Shown here: piece by piece, positions 53,200 to 62,214 of the stretch
Position numbering within the stretch: the stretch's first letter is position 1
Layout: each line of letters starts with the position of its first letter
Origin: Solibacillus sp. FSL H8-0538
GTDB taxonomy: Bacteria; Bacillota; Bacilli; Bacillales_A; Planococcaceae
Direction of reading: 5' to 3'
Assembly (NCBI RefSeq): GCF_038003525.1
Contig: NZ_JBBOPI010000001.1
Coordinates: forward strand, 2,533,001 to 2,597,000
Length of the DNA stretch: 64,000 nucleotides
Position numbers and translations under genes: made by a program
The notes under the pieces: generated by a model
The model's input: the letters and a program-made list of their open reading frames with translations, nothing else
The model's database searches: none
Told to the model about the DNA's origin: nothing

Positions 53200-54612
53200 A
53201 TGACATCAAAGAAAAAACAAAAAGGTATTAACTTCCCACATGTTTATATCATGTTCATGCTCGTAATGTTACTAGTAGTGGTACTATCATGGATCGTACC
53301 AAGTGGGGAGTATGAACGAGTAGTTAATCCAGAAACAGGCATTACAGAACTAAATACAGAAAAATTTGCGTATGTGGATCAAGCAGAGCCTATTGGATTC
53401 ATGGATTTCTTCACAGCATTGCACAACGGTGTTGTACAATCAGCTGATATCATTGTCATGTTGCTATTTGCTAGTGGCGCGCTGTTTATTCTTGAAAAGT
53501 CTGGCGCGATTGCTGCAGGGATTCATAAGTTACTTAGCATTGCTGCAGGGAAAGAAAAACTGATTATCATCTCTTTACTCACATTATTTTCCGTATTAGG
53601 AACAATTGGTTTCGGAGAAGGCGGAATCCCATTTATTCCACTTGCAATGGCTGTCATTATGGGATTGGGGTATGACCGAATTACAGCTTTCGCGGTCCCT
53701 ACTGTTGGTTTAGCGATTGGTTTCTCAGCAGGTGTTGTCAACTTTTATACGACCGGTGTTAGTCAAACAATTGTTGGGTTACCAATTTATTCGGGACTAG
53801 TTTTCCGTATTGTTGCTTTAGTTGTCTTTATTATTATCTCTATTCTCTATATTCTTCGATATGCGAATATAACAAAAGCCGATCCAAGCAAAAGTATTGT
53901 TGCTGAAGATTATTTGGAAGAACTAGAAAATACAAAAACAGCAGAGTATGAAGTAGAAGAATTTACAATGACAAGAAAGCTTGCCTTATTAGGCTTAGTT
54001 GTTGTTTTAGTTGGAAGTGCATTTGGGGCCATTAAACTTGGTTGGGGTATGCCTCAATTATCTGGTATCTATGCTATTTATGCAGTATTTTTAGTTATCA
54101 TTTTAAGACTTAACCCTAGTGAAGCTGCTGAGACATTTGGTATTGGTGCCGCAAGACTTCTGCCAACAGGACTAGCGATCGGTTTTGCTCGTTCAGTTAT
54201 GATTTTAATGACGCAAGCTCAAATTATTGATACTGCTGTTCACTCATTATCTAACCTATTAAACAATACTGGATCCATTATTACTTTACTAGTACTATTC
54301 ATTGTTGTTATCTTCTTCAACTTCTTTGTTGTTTCGGGAAGTGGTAAAGCGATGATTTTAATGCCAATTATGGGACCATTAGCGAAAATATTAGGCATTA
54401 ATCAACAAGTAATGGTTTTAGTGTATCAATTTGGTGATGGATTCACGAACTATTTATGGCCAACTTCTGGAGGGCTAATGGCTGCTCTGGGCATGTCAAA
54501 TGTGAGTTATGCCGCTTGGGTAAAATTTTCAGCGAAGTTATTCATTTTACTACATTTCGCGGCATTTATCTTAATATTAGTCGCTCATTATATGAGATTA
54601 GGACCATTCTAA
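53200..54612 (+). CDS. YfcC-family transporter (C4-dicarboxylate/basic amino acid type)
   Basis: 470 residues, about twelve membrane helices, starting with the typical FPHVYIMFMLVMLLVVVLSW and SGEYER segment of the YfcC/DcuC-related family. The conserved GTIGFGEGGIPFIPLA and VVSGSGKAMILMPIMGPLA re-entrant motifs are present. Members move amino acids, peptides or dicarboxylates. ATG 53200 follows TTGGAGGAGTTCAC. Between two M20 amidohydrolases, so its substrate is probably an N-acylated amino acid or aminoacyl compound that the enzymes then cleave. Confidence 0.88.
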   Translation: MTSKKKQKGINFPHVYIMFMLVMLLVVVLSWIVPSGEYERVVNPETGITELNTEKFAYVDQAEPIGFMDFFTALHNGVVQSADIIVMLLFASGALFILEKSGAIAAGIHKLLSIAAGKEKLIIISLLTLFSVLGTIGFGEGGIPFIPLAMAVIMGLGYDRITAFAVPTVGLAIGFSAGVVNFYTTGVSQTIVGLPIYSGLVFRIVALVVFIIISILYILRYANITKADPSKSIVAEDYLEELENTKTAEYEVEEFTMTRKLALLGLVVVLVGSAFGAIKLGWGMPQLSGIYAIYAVFLVIILRLNPSEAAETFGIGAARLLPTGLAIGFARSVMILMTQAQIIDTAVHSLSNLLNNTGSIITLLVLFIVVIFFNFFVVSGSGKAMILMPIMGPLAKILGINQQVMVLVYQFGDGFTNYLWPTSGGLMAALGMSNVSYAAWVKFSAKLFILLHFAAFILILVAHYMRLGPF

Positions 54613-54711
54613 CGGTCTAGTAATTGACACTCTTTTCAATAGAGAGCCAACTAGGTTTCAATTAATCATCTAGTAGGTTTATCTAATTATGATAACAAAG
54701 GGGATATCTAT

Positions 54712-55941
54712 ATGATTAATGTTTTTGAAGACTCTAAAAAATACGAAGAACAAATTATTAAAGACCGTCGCTATTTACATCAAAATCCGGAAATCGGGTT
54801 TGACCTTCCCAACACACAAAAATACATTCAACTACGCCTTGATGAAATGGGCATTGAACATAAACAATGTGGCGTAGTACCACCTGAGGTTACCGAAAAA
54901 TACGCAATCGCGGGATTCGGTAAACAGGAACATTGTACAGGCGTTGTTGCTACAATCGGTCAGGGTGCACCTTGTATTCTTCTTCGTGCAGATATGGATG
55001 CACTACCAATTCAAGAAGAAGTGGAATCAGAATTTAAATCCCAAAAACCTGGTTTGATGCATGCTTGTGGCCATGACTCACATGTTGCGATGCTTTTAGG
55101 CGCTGCGCAACTTTTGAAGGATCGTGAGGCCGATTTAAAAGGAACGGTTAAGTTACTGTTCCAACCTGGAGAAGAATGGGGATACGGCTCAAAGCTAATG
55201 ATCGATGATGGTTTACTTCAAAACCCTAAAGTAGATGCTGCTTTTGGGATTCATATTATGCCAGACCAAGAAGTTGGAACATTATCTGTCCATAAAGGTA
55301 CCGTATCACAAGCCATGGATACGTATATTGTCAACATTCAAGGAAGCGGCGGCCATAGCTCGCAACCACATAAAACAATTGACGCCAACATGATCATGAC
55401 TCAACTTTATACAAGTCTAAATCTATTAATGACACGTGAAGCAGATCCAGGTCAGAGTGTCACATTTTCTGTAGGTGCCATGAGTGGCGGTATTGTGACA
55501 AATGTTATTCCAGACAAAGCGGTTTTACAAGGAAACATGCGAAGCTACCACCAACAAACGCGGGACCATTTATGTAAACGCATCCCAGAGATGATTGACC
55601 ATACCGTAAAAGCATGGCGCGGAGAATATAAAACAATCGAATTCCATACACCAACAACATTTAATAATCCTGAATTCATCGATGAGATTACACCTTTCCT
55701 AGAAGAAGTAATGGGCGCGGAAAATGTTGTGGATAACGGCTTATTGGGTGGTTCAGAAGATTTTTCTTACATTTCTCAAGAAGTCCCTTCTGCCTTTGTT
55801 GTTTTAGGTACTGGAAAAGAAGGAGAAGCACCGGTGCATAACCCTCGTATGCATCAAAATGAGGACATCTTTAAGTATGGTGCTGCTTTACATGCTAACA
55901 TAGCAATTGGATGGTTAGAACAACAGCATAAAAAAGATTAA
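54712..55941 (+). CDS. M20-family amidohydrolase (second; N-acyl amino acid/hippurate hydrolase-like)
   Basis: 409 residues with full M20D architecture: RRYLHQNPEIGFD near the start, RADMDALPIQEE, HACGHDSHVAML (metal C and H near 120), PGEEWGYGSK, FGIHIMPDQE, the dimerisation lid (about 200-310, GGHSSQPH) and the final VHNPRMHQNED. Hydrolyses an amide bond of N-acyl amino acids. ATG 54712 with AAAGGGGATATCT upstream; 99 bp after the transporter. It shares only moderate similarity with the first M20 enzyme, so the two probably take different substrates. Confidence 0.88.
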   Translation: MINVFEDSKKYEEQIIKDRRYLHQNPEIGFDLPNTQKYIQLRLDEMGIEHKQCGVVPPEVTEKYAIAGFGKQEHCTGVVATIGQGAPCILLRADMDALPIQEEVESEFKSQKPGLMHACGHDSHVAMLLGAAQLLKDREADLKGTVKLLFQPGEEWGYGSKLMIDDGLLQNPKVDAAFGIHIMPDQEVGTLSVHKGTVSQAMDTYIVNIQGSGGHSSQPHKTIDANMIMTQLYTSLNLLMTREADPGQSVTFSVGAMSGGIVTNVIPDKAVLQGNMRSYHQQTRDHLCKRIPEMIDHTVKAWRGEYKTIEFHTPTTFNNPEFIDEITPFLEEVMGAENVVDNGLLGGSEDFSYISQEVPSAFVVLGTGKEGEAPVHNPRMHQNEDIFKYGAALHANIAIGWLEQQHKKD

Positions 55942-56006
55942 CTTACAATCTTTCATACGAAGCATTTCATGTGAAGGGTGACATAAAAGAACGTTGCGCA
56001 GACGAC

Positions 56007-56450
56007 TGAACTGCGCCCCATTTTACGGACAGTTTAATAAAAAGCAATTGTGCAGTCTAAGCTGCTTTAAGATGGTTCCGGTATTCTGCTGGAGCCATCT
56101 TTTTACGCCAGCGCGATAATGAAGATTGTGCTTTCGTTAACCCAATGAAATCTAAATCAAATCCCTTTTCACGAAAGATTTGTGCAGGGCCTTTCCCGAC
56201 TATATTTTCTTCGACTGCTTTGATTTTAAATTCTGCTGTATATTGAATGGCACGATCAAATACTGATGCCATGTTTGGATTTAACTCTAGTTGTTGAATC
56301 TGTTGTTCGTTAAAGATAATTTTACTCATGAGTATTCCCCGTTCCAAATTCTTAAATGAAAGCATAACGGGATTTTGCCTTTTAAAAAAACACAAAAACC
56401 CCGTGTAGGCCCACTTTTTTTAAAGTGGCCACTATTCAGGGTTCAGTTCA
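56007..56450 (-). mobile_element. Internally deleted IS3-type element (444 bp)
   Basis: Bounded by inverted ends TGAACTGCGCCCC (left) and its match in GGGTTCAGTTCA (right), with similarity continuing inward for about 35 bp. It keeps the beginning of orfA and the last codons of orfB and has lost everything between. The longer parent-type element is at 62839-64000, whose sequences match both sides of the deletion. No clear target duplication. Confidence 0.78.
56057..56329 (-). CDS. OrfA-OrfB deletion fusion, 90 aa
   Basis: The frame begins MSKIIFNEQQIQQLELNPNM with the OrfA helix-turn-helix (residues 20-70) through SRWRK and then jumps directly to KMAPAEYRNHLKAA, the C-terminal end of OrfB. 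The junction lies in a short TAAAA shared by both parts, so a simple deletion joined them in frame. ATG 56329 follows GGGGAATACTC. The product keeps DNA-binding but no catalytic residues, so it could at most bind and repress related IS ends. Confidence 0.7.
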   Translation of the reverse strand: MSKIIFNEQQIQQLELNPNMASVFDRAIQYTAEFKIKAVEENIVGKGPAQIFREKGFDLDFIGLTKAQSSLSRWRKKMAPAEYRNHLKAA

Positions 56451-56573
56451 CCTTCTTGTGTATCCTTGTTTTCTCGAATCCACGCTGTAAATGGCGGAAT
56501 GTTTCCACTTTTGGGCGAATTTCCCCTTCGAAATCGCCGACAGCATACTCTTGTTATAAAGAATCTGAGATTA

Positions 56574-57425
56574 CTAAAGCAGCATACGCAAAAATTGTTC
56601 AAAATTCACGCCTGCCTCACGCGGAAGTTGCTCTTTCGACGTAGCTTCAATCGCAGCGGCTAAAAACGCCTCTGCAAGCTTCATCGACTCTACTAAATCC
56701 TGTCCGCGCATCATGCCTCCCATAATGACCGATGCAAACAAATCACCTGTGCCTGAATAGCTCTCGCCGTTATAGTCACGGATACTATAAAATGAACGAT
56801 CTGCATCGATATACATATTGCCTACATAACGCGTGTTCGCATCTGCTGGCGGCGGATTCAAACCGGTAATAATGACGTTCGCCCCAGTTGCCTGCTGTAA
56901 CTGATGGCCCGCTTCATCTAGCGCCTGAAAATAATCCGAATCGTCTTGATAGCTCTGTAGCTTCTCATACGACAAACCTGTAAGCATGCAGCACTCTGTA
57001 ATATTTGGTGTAATTATGTCTGCACGCTTCACTAGCTCCTTCATACGATCAAGCAACTCGCCTGAAAACATTTTATACACCTCTCCCAAATCGCCCATCA
57101 CTGGATCGACAAGCAGCGTTGTTTCACTCGAGTGAAACACACTTAAAAACTGAAAGATGTTATCGATTTGCTCTTTTCCGGTCACAAAGCCTGTGTGAAT
57201 GCCATCAAAGGTTGCACCAAGCTTGCTCCACTCATCCACAAAGATATCCATCTTTGACGTTAAATCGTTACAATAAAAGCTCGGATATCCTGTTTGTGCT
57301 GTTAAAATCGCAGTTGGCAACGGCACGGCCTGAACACCCATCACTGACAGCACAGGTATCGCTGCCGTTAACGAGCACTTCCCAAAGGATGAAATATCCT
57401 GAATTACAGCAACTTTTTTCATCAT
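56574..57425 (-). CDS. pdxY: Pyridoxal/pyridoxamine kinase
   Basis: Ribokinase-fold enzyme phosphorylating vitamin B6 vitamers with ATP. Seen: the opening AVIQDISSFGKCSLTAAIPVL, DPVMGDLGEVY (Mg and phosphate), TPNITECCMLTG, and the anion-hole motif NGESYSGTGDLFAS with the catalytic D. About 283 residues, usual length. Start ATG 57425 after AGGTGGAGAGT (ATG 57422 also possible). Divergent from an ECF transporter S component over 220 bp, a pairing that suggests B6 uptake and trapping. Confidence 0.9.
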   Translation of the reverse strand: MMKKVAVIQDISSFGKCSLTAAIPVLSVMGVQAVPLPTAILTAQTGYPSFYCNDLTSKMDIFVDEWSKLGATFDGIHTGFVTGKEQIDNIFQFLSVFHSSETTLLVDPVMGDLGEVYKMFSGELLDRMKELVKRADIITPNITECCMLTGLSYEKLQSYQDDSDYFQALDEAGHQLQQATGANVIITGLNPPPADANTRYVGNMYIDADRSFYSIRDYNGESYSGTGDLFASVIMGGMMRGQDLVESMKLAEAFLAAAIEATSKEQLPREAGVNFEQFLRMLL

Positions 57426-57644
57426 ACTCTCCACCTAACTAATCCCACTTATACTCTCTTCATCGTACCATAATTAGAAAGATGCGAAAATACTCACAAC
57501 TTATATTCTAAAGGTTAAAAATAATTTTACATAGATAAACAATCTGACCTTTAATATTTTTATAAAATTGACACTTTTACAATAGTCAGTTCTTTGCTAA
57601 AGTTGAAATTATCAAAAAAAATCAACGTAGTGAGGAAGATGCAA

Positions 57645-58196
57645 ATGCAAAATATACAAGTTCAAACCTATACAAAACCACGCACGAAAACATTTGATTT
57701 AGTGATTACTTCAATTTTAGCAGCACTTGTATTCGTGGCAACAATGTTCATCAATATCAAACTCCCATTCGGTCAAGGAGGCCTCATCCATTTAGGCACG
57801 TCAATGCTTTTCATCGCAGCAATTTTATTTGGCCCTAAAAAAGGTGGTCTTGTAGGAGCAATCGGGATGGGCTTATTTGATATCGTGGGCGGTTGGTTAA
57901 TTTGGGCACCAACAACAATAATCGCGCGCGCATTACAAGGTGTCATCGTTGGGAAAATCGCTTGGTCTAAGGGACATAGAGGCGACAGCATTGGATTAAA
58001 CATTTTAGGAGTAGTCGTTTCAATGCCTGTGATGATTGCCGTATACTACACCGGGCAGGCAATCATGTTCAAAAGTTGGATTGCACCTATGGCATCAATT
58101 CCAGGGGACATAATCCAAAACGTTATCGGTTTACTAATCGCGATTCCAGTATGTATCGTGCTGAAAAAAACACCGTACTTTAAAGAAAATTTTTAG
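57645..58196 (+). CDS. ECF transporter S component, probably for vitamin B6
   Basis: 183 residues with about six membrane helices and S-component hallmarks: FDLVITSILAALVFVATMF with the small-residue pattern that contacts EcfT in helix 1, GGLIHLGTSMLFIAAILFGP, GLFDIVGGW and ARALQGVIVG. It binds the vitamin and works with a shared EcfAAT module encoded elsewhere. ATG 57645 has GTGAGG nine bases upstream; ATG 57639 is too close to it. Its position next to the pyridoxal kinase suggests a PdxU-type B6 carrier, by inference; hydroxymethylpyrimidine is the main alternative. Confidence 0.85.
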   Translation: MQNIQVQTYTKPRTKTFDLVITSILAALVFVATMFINIKLPFGQGGLIHLGTSMLFIAAILFGPKKGGLVGAIGMGLFDIVGGWLIWAPTTIIARALQGVIVGKIAWSKGHRGDSIGLNILGVVVSMPVMIAVYYTGQAIMFKSWIAPMASIPGDIIQNVIGLLIAIPVCIVLKKTPYFKENF

Positions 58197-58210
58197 TACA
58201 CACAAAACAA

Positions 58211-58258
58211 ATACGCCATCTTGCTGTTTTGCTTGCAGCATTGATGGCGTGTTTTTGT
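58211..58258 (+). terminator. Intrinsic terminator of the ECF S component gene
   Basis: ACGCCATC and GATGGCGT, with inner TTGCTG and CAGCA pairs, followed by GTTTTT. Confidence 0.85.
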
Positions 58259-58353
58259 CAATCTTTGGGAAAATCCTCATATCAAGAATAATAAGGAATG
58301 CTACAATAATACTAACTAAAACAAAAGCAATAATTCCAGCTTTAGAAAGGTGG

Positions 58354-58498
58354 GACTGTCAATATTTTTGTGTAAATGACTTTTCAACCTTTTCAAGTGG
58401 ATCGTCACTATTGTATTCAATTGAACTTGTTCGAAGGTTGGATTTGGATGTCCTTACTTCGATTTCAGGTTTTCAAACATTTCCTCAAGTGCTGCTTG
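58354..58498 (-). mobile_element. IS256-family 3' end fragment, second copy
   Basis: About 145 bp closely matching the outer end at 50317-50460 (GACTGTCAATATTTTTGTG, then the codons for the last 40 residues of the transposase). Same orientation as the first copy, about 8 kb away. Similarity stops near 58498. Confidence 0.75.
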
Positions 58499-58666
58499 AG
58501 GGCGAAGAGTCAACTTTTCCTTTTCCTGAAGTTGAAAGTAGTAGCTAATAACAACAAAGTCGAATTCCTGTATGTTACGGAATCGACTTTTCTTATTGAA
58601 TCTTGTTGAACTAAAGCACCCCGTTAATTGAAGAAGAAGGCAGCTAATGGTCTTTTACTGAAGAAG

Positions 58667-59224
58667 TTAGTCAATTGAATTAGCTATTCGGATTAATATA
58701 TCAGGTGTTTCTGTATTGGATACTTTTTTATTAATTCCGAGTAGATATTGCAAATTATTTTTTTCGAAGACAAAAAAGTTAAATAGCTGACCTTCAAAAT
58801 AAATGGCTTTGCTACCATCTTGAAGTGTATACTCCTTACCATTTAAGTTCAGTTTATCATTGAAGTTCAATTTATTTTTTAAAGGACGAATGTCAATTTT
58901 AAAGATATTTTCTCTTATATCTTTATTAACAAACCTAATTTCTAAGGAATCATTCACATTATAGTTCTTATCTTCAAAAAACCTTCCAAATTGATGTGTG
59001 AAAGAAATAGGAGGCAGCATTTCGGGCAGCTTTACATCACATTTAAAATGATTTTCAAATTCCTTTACTGCTGCTTTTACAGATTTATATCCAACTTCTT
59101 TAACCCCTTCCTCAAAAGAAGGTGGAGTGTCGTTCGGATTTGCATTTACTGTTCCATAATATAACCCACAAATTAATATACTAAATAAAACCAATAGAAG
59201 AAGCCTTTTATCCAATTTCATCAC
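58667..59224 (-). CDS. Hypothetical exported protein, 185 aa
   Basis: Signal peptide or anchor in the first 28 residues (LLLLVLFSILICGLYYG), then an exported mixed alpha/beta domain with segments VKEVGYKSVKAAVKEFEN, LPEMLPPISFTHQFGRFF and YTLQDGSKAIYFEGQLF, recalling DUF4367-type or anti-sigma-like sensor domains. Not firmly recognised. GTG 59224 or ATG 59221, both close to TTTAGGG. Flanked by IS remnants on both sides, so it is isolated from its original neighbours. Confidence 0.6.
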   Translation of the reverse strand: MMKLDKRLLLLVLFSILICGLYYGTVNANPNDTPPSFEEGVKEVGYKSVKAAVKEFENHFKCDVKLPEMLPPISFTHQFGRFFEDKNYNVNDSLEIRFVNKDIRENIFKIDIRPLKNKLNFNDKLNLNGKEYTLQDGSKAIYFEGQLFNFFVFEKNNLQYLLGINKKVSNTETPDILIRIANSID

Positions 59225-59398
59225 CCTAAATTATATTTAGGTTTAGTGTCTCCTGTTCAGTTACATTAATTCTCTCTTTCACTATCGGTGTTTGTCAATA
59301 TAGTTGTCGCATCAAGCTACTTTACTTCGTTACTCAATTTAAATTCAATTCAACTACATCCCCAATTCAATCGAAGCTATCGCGCTGCGCTTGATGGC

Positions 59399-59462
59399 CT
59401 GTTGATCGACAATGGAAGAAACAGCTTCTTCCATTGTCGATCAACAGGGAAATGGTTTTTTT
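59399..59462 (+). terminator. Perfect 22-bp hairpin with T8 at the edge of an IS remnant
   Basis: Two perfectly complementary 22-base arms (59399-59420 and 59426-59447) around loop ACAGC, followed after eight bases by TTTTTTTT. Oriented as a plus-strand terminator pointing into the transposase remnant, so it would block incoming antisense transcription. Confidence 0.75.
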
Positions 59463-60965
59463 TATTCCTGAACGATTTCTTTCATCGGATTCAGCGCCAC
59501 TTGCTCCTGTGCTGACCAATTACGGATTCCACGTTTCCAGCGCTCTGGATGCTTCTGTTTTGCCTCCTCATGCACATCTTTTCGCTTCGCTAAAATTCCG
59601 ATATGTTCGCCTGTATGACACTGCACCGGCGTCACAAATCTTAAGGCACTATGTAAATGAATCTCATTGTACCAGTGGATAACCTTTGCTGCTCAAATCC
59701 GAACTGCTTCTATTGTCTCAAAGCCTTTATTCGGAAAATCAAGACTGACACGTGGCCTTGAATAATAGCTTTGAATGCCCATTTTCTCCAGAAAACCTTG
59801 AATTATCGCTGCTTTCATTGGACTCCCATTTCAGAGTGGAGTACTAATGGCGCCCCTTGAATCTTTTCATTCAGCACAGCTTTTTGTACCACTTGCTCGG
59901 CGTATTTTGCTTCTTCCGTTTCCCATACTTCCCAGCCGACAACCTTGCGACAGAATAGATCGATAATCAAATATAGGCGGTAAAACATGCCTTTAACTGG
60001 TCCGGCTAACCACGTAATATCCCATGTCCATACTTGATTCGGTGACACAGCGAGATGGCTTTCTGGAATTCTTTTCGTCGGTTTTTGACTGAAGCCTCGG
60101 TGATTTTGCATCTTTTCTTCACGTAACACACGATAAAATGTTGATTCTGAAGCGATATATGTTCCTTGATCTGCTAGCTTTGGGACAATTTGTGTTGGCG
60201 GTAAATCAGCGTATTCATCTTGTTTGACAACAGTTAAAATTTCAGTGCGTTCTTCTTCAGATAATTTGTTTTTGGGCACTGGACGCTTGGCTGTCGGGCG
60301 TTGATCTGACTGGATTTCTCCACCTTTTACCCAGCGCTCATACGTTCGTACACTAATATGCAATTCCTCACACGCTTTCGCCAATCGCGCCCCATTTCGA
60401 ATCGCTTCTTGAATCAATTCGACAGCTAGTTTGCGATTTGACGGGTCAATCATTCTTCCTCTTCGTCCTCCAAAATCGCTTGGGCCTTTTTTCGCAGTAA
60501 TAATAAGGCAGCTGCTTCTGCTAAAGCCTTTTCTTTCTTCTGTAAATCCTTTTCCAGTGATTTTGTGCGTTGTTGTTCTTCTTTTAATTGGCTGTTCAAC
60601 TGATTCGATTGATCGAACACTTGACCATTCGCCTGAAGACAAACTTCCTTCCATGTTTCAATCTGTTCCCGATATAACCCTTTACGGCGACAATATTCCG
60701 CTAGCTCTGCTTCGTTCATCGCAAATGTTTCCATTACAACTAAAAACTTATCCTGGCTGCTCCATTTGTCGCTCGTTTGCCCATTGCCTGGTGTCGCACT
60801 ACCGGCTGCACGTGCTTCTTTGCGCCATTTATACTGGGTCACATCTGTAACGCCCGTTTCTTCACTTAATTTCGCTACCGGTTCATTTTGTGGTGGCATC
60901 ATACGTACGACAATCGCTTGCTTTTGTTCAGCGGTGTAGCGTACGCGTTCTCTTTTCATATTCAT
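59462..60965 (-). pseudogene. IS3-family transposase genes orfA and orfB, orfB inactivated
   Basis: OrfA (60450-60965, ATG after GGAGGTCGAGACGA) is intact: 171 residues, HTH near 10-50, long coiled coil at the end. OrfB begins with the overlapping ATGA at 60452 and reads through the integrase core (WTWDITWLAG, first D), but at about 59820 one base is missing in the codon of the second catalytic D (expected HSDNGSPMKA), shifting the frame to a stop. A further in-frame stop is near 59690. The tail to 59462 (SALRFVTPVQCH ... EIVQE) is still readable. OrfA may still be made; the transposase is dead. Confidence 0.85.
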
Positions 60966-61021
60966 TCGTCTCGACCTCCGTGTATTTTACTTAATCATAT
61001 AACGTTTGCTCGGTACGACTT

Positions 61022-61174
61022 CTATCCTAACAGAGGGGGAATGTTAAACTGTTCATCCATGTAGTCTTTCCAACGGTTTAAACGGTACTTACAAAGTGCA
61101 ATATATTCCTTCTTCCGTTCTTGAACTTGTTGATTTAATTCGAAATCATCTATCAGTTCAGTGATTTTAACCAA
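61022..61174 (-). pseudogene. Integrase-like 5' fragment, copy 1
   Basis: 50 codons from TTG 61174 read VKITELIDDFELNQQVQERK, then KEYIALCKYRLNRWKDYMDE and end IPPLLG-stop. This looks like the N-terminal arm of a tyrosine recombinase that recognises att sites; the catalytic part is absent. The same start occurs in a second copy near 61990-62080, with about 90 bp of similar upstream sequence. Recombinase identity is inference from pattern and context. Confidence 0.45.
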
Positions 61175-61340
61175 TAAAAAAAAAACCCCTTCTACTTAGC
61201 TTGTTGAAACTAAATAAAAGAGAGTTTAAATTAACATATAAATAGTTGCACGTTAGCAATGATTTCACTAATTAAGGACACACGCTAAACGTTGGTATAT
61301 CAATATTTACAGCGTATAAATAACCTTATATTTCACAAGG

Positions 61341-61400
61341 TCATTCCCACTCAATCGTTGCTGGTGGCTTAGAAGTAATATCATACAGTACGCCCACGAG
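61341..61400 (-). pseudogene. guaA: 3' end of guaA (GMP synthase), 20-codon fragment
   Basis: The minus strand reads VGVLYDITSKPPATIEWE-stop, matching the invariant C-terminal end of GMP synthase (YDxTSKPPATIEWE). Upstream of it there is a stop and no further guaA sequence. It is oriented so that the integrase fragment at 61174 lies just downstream of its stop, the arrangement of islands inserted at the guaA 3' end. So this is most likely an attachment-site duplicate. Confidence 0.8.
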
Positions 61401-61463
61401 CTATTGATTCACAAGGGTTTTACGCTATTTATCAAAACAGGATATTTCGTTCAATTCATGTAA

Positions 61464-61607
61464 TTCTTGTCCTCAATTGTAGCTGGTGAACCCCTATTTA
61501 ACAACGATATTATTTTGAATAATGGCTATGTGGTTTCAATGTCAAAATCAATTTGTGAGGAATGGATATCTGATGACGAGTTTTTTGTCACCGAATCTGA
61601 AATTTAG
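61464..61607 (+). pseudogene. Unrecognised 47-codon 3' gene fragment
   Basis: An open stretch without start codon or ribosome site ends GYVVSMSKSICEEWISDDEF, then FVTESEI-stop. Codon use looks protein-coding. No family recognised; a remnant of island cargo is plausible. Confidence 0.35.
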
Positions 61608-61702
61608 GAGAATAATAAACTCTATCATCAATTGAAAAAAAGAACTTCGAATAAGAAAAACATAGGGAGATTTTTGTCTTCCTATGTTTTCATTCATATT
61701 AT

Positions 61703-61849
61703 TTATCTGTTTGTTTTTGCTTTTTTTTTTAAATACTCCGCACGTATTTTCTCAAGTTGCTGCTTTTTATCAAATTTGGCAGGCTTGTGTTTTTCATGAT
61801 ACTTTGCCACAGCCACCTGACCTTTGGTATCCAATTGATATTTCCCCAC
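61703..61849 (-). CDS. Small basic protein, 48 aa
   Basis: GTG 61849 with AGTAGGTGAACAAA upstream opens a 48-codon frame: begins VGKYQLDTKGQVAVAKYHEK, then KPAKFDKKQQLEKIRAEYLK and a lysine-rich end. Very basic and helical, without cysteine or membrane segment; possibly nucleic-acid-binding. A run of ten T in the plus strand encodes its KKK. It stands alone among island remnants. Family not recognised. Confidence 0.5.
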   Translation of the reverse strand: MGKYQLDTKGQVAVAKYHEKHKPAKFDKKQQLEKIRAEYLKKKAKTNR

Positions 61850-61989
61850 TTTGTTCACCTACTTTTCTTGTCTTTAAAGAGAATCTATTCAACAAATATA
61901 ATATACCTTATTTTACTAAAGTAAACCTTTTTACTTTATTAGTGTACTGTATAACCTTGCATATATCAGTAAAAACTTAGTAAAATAAT

Positions 61990-62080
61990 TCATAGCCAAA
62001 TGGTATTCATTATACTTATCTTTACGACCTTAAATTTGCTGATTCATTTTAAAGTCATCAATCAAGTCGCTAATTTTAAC
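61990..62080 (-). pseudogene. Integrase-like 5' fragment, copy 2
   Basis: Reads VKISDLIDDFKMNQQI, stop, GRKDKYNEY: the same N-terminal segment as copy 1 with an in-frame stop. The upstream 90 bp (TAAAAGAGAGTTTAA, ATATAAATAGTTG) are also shared with copy 1. So the integrase start region was present twice. Confidence 0.45.
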
Positions 62081-62214
62081 GAAAACAAAAAACATCTTCC
62101 AGTTATTTGTTATAAATAACTAAAAGAGAGTTTAATTTTTGAAATATAAATAGTTGTACGTTTATCATTGATTTAGTTCTTAACTGGAATGTCAACACTA
62201 AACTGGACAACTTT

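Noticed and set aside
57480-57600. Possible riboswitch before the ECF S component
   Set aside because: The leader is AT-rich and I could not find a conserved aptamer core (thiamin, or any other) or a terminator hairpin.
61684-61980. 98-codon plus-strand frame
   Set aside because: It is the complement of the better-supported 48-aa minus-strand gene and rich in F/L from A-rich antisense; no ribosome site.
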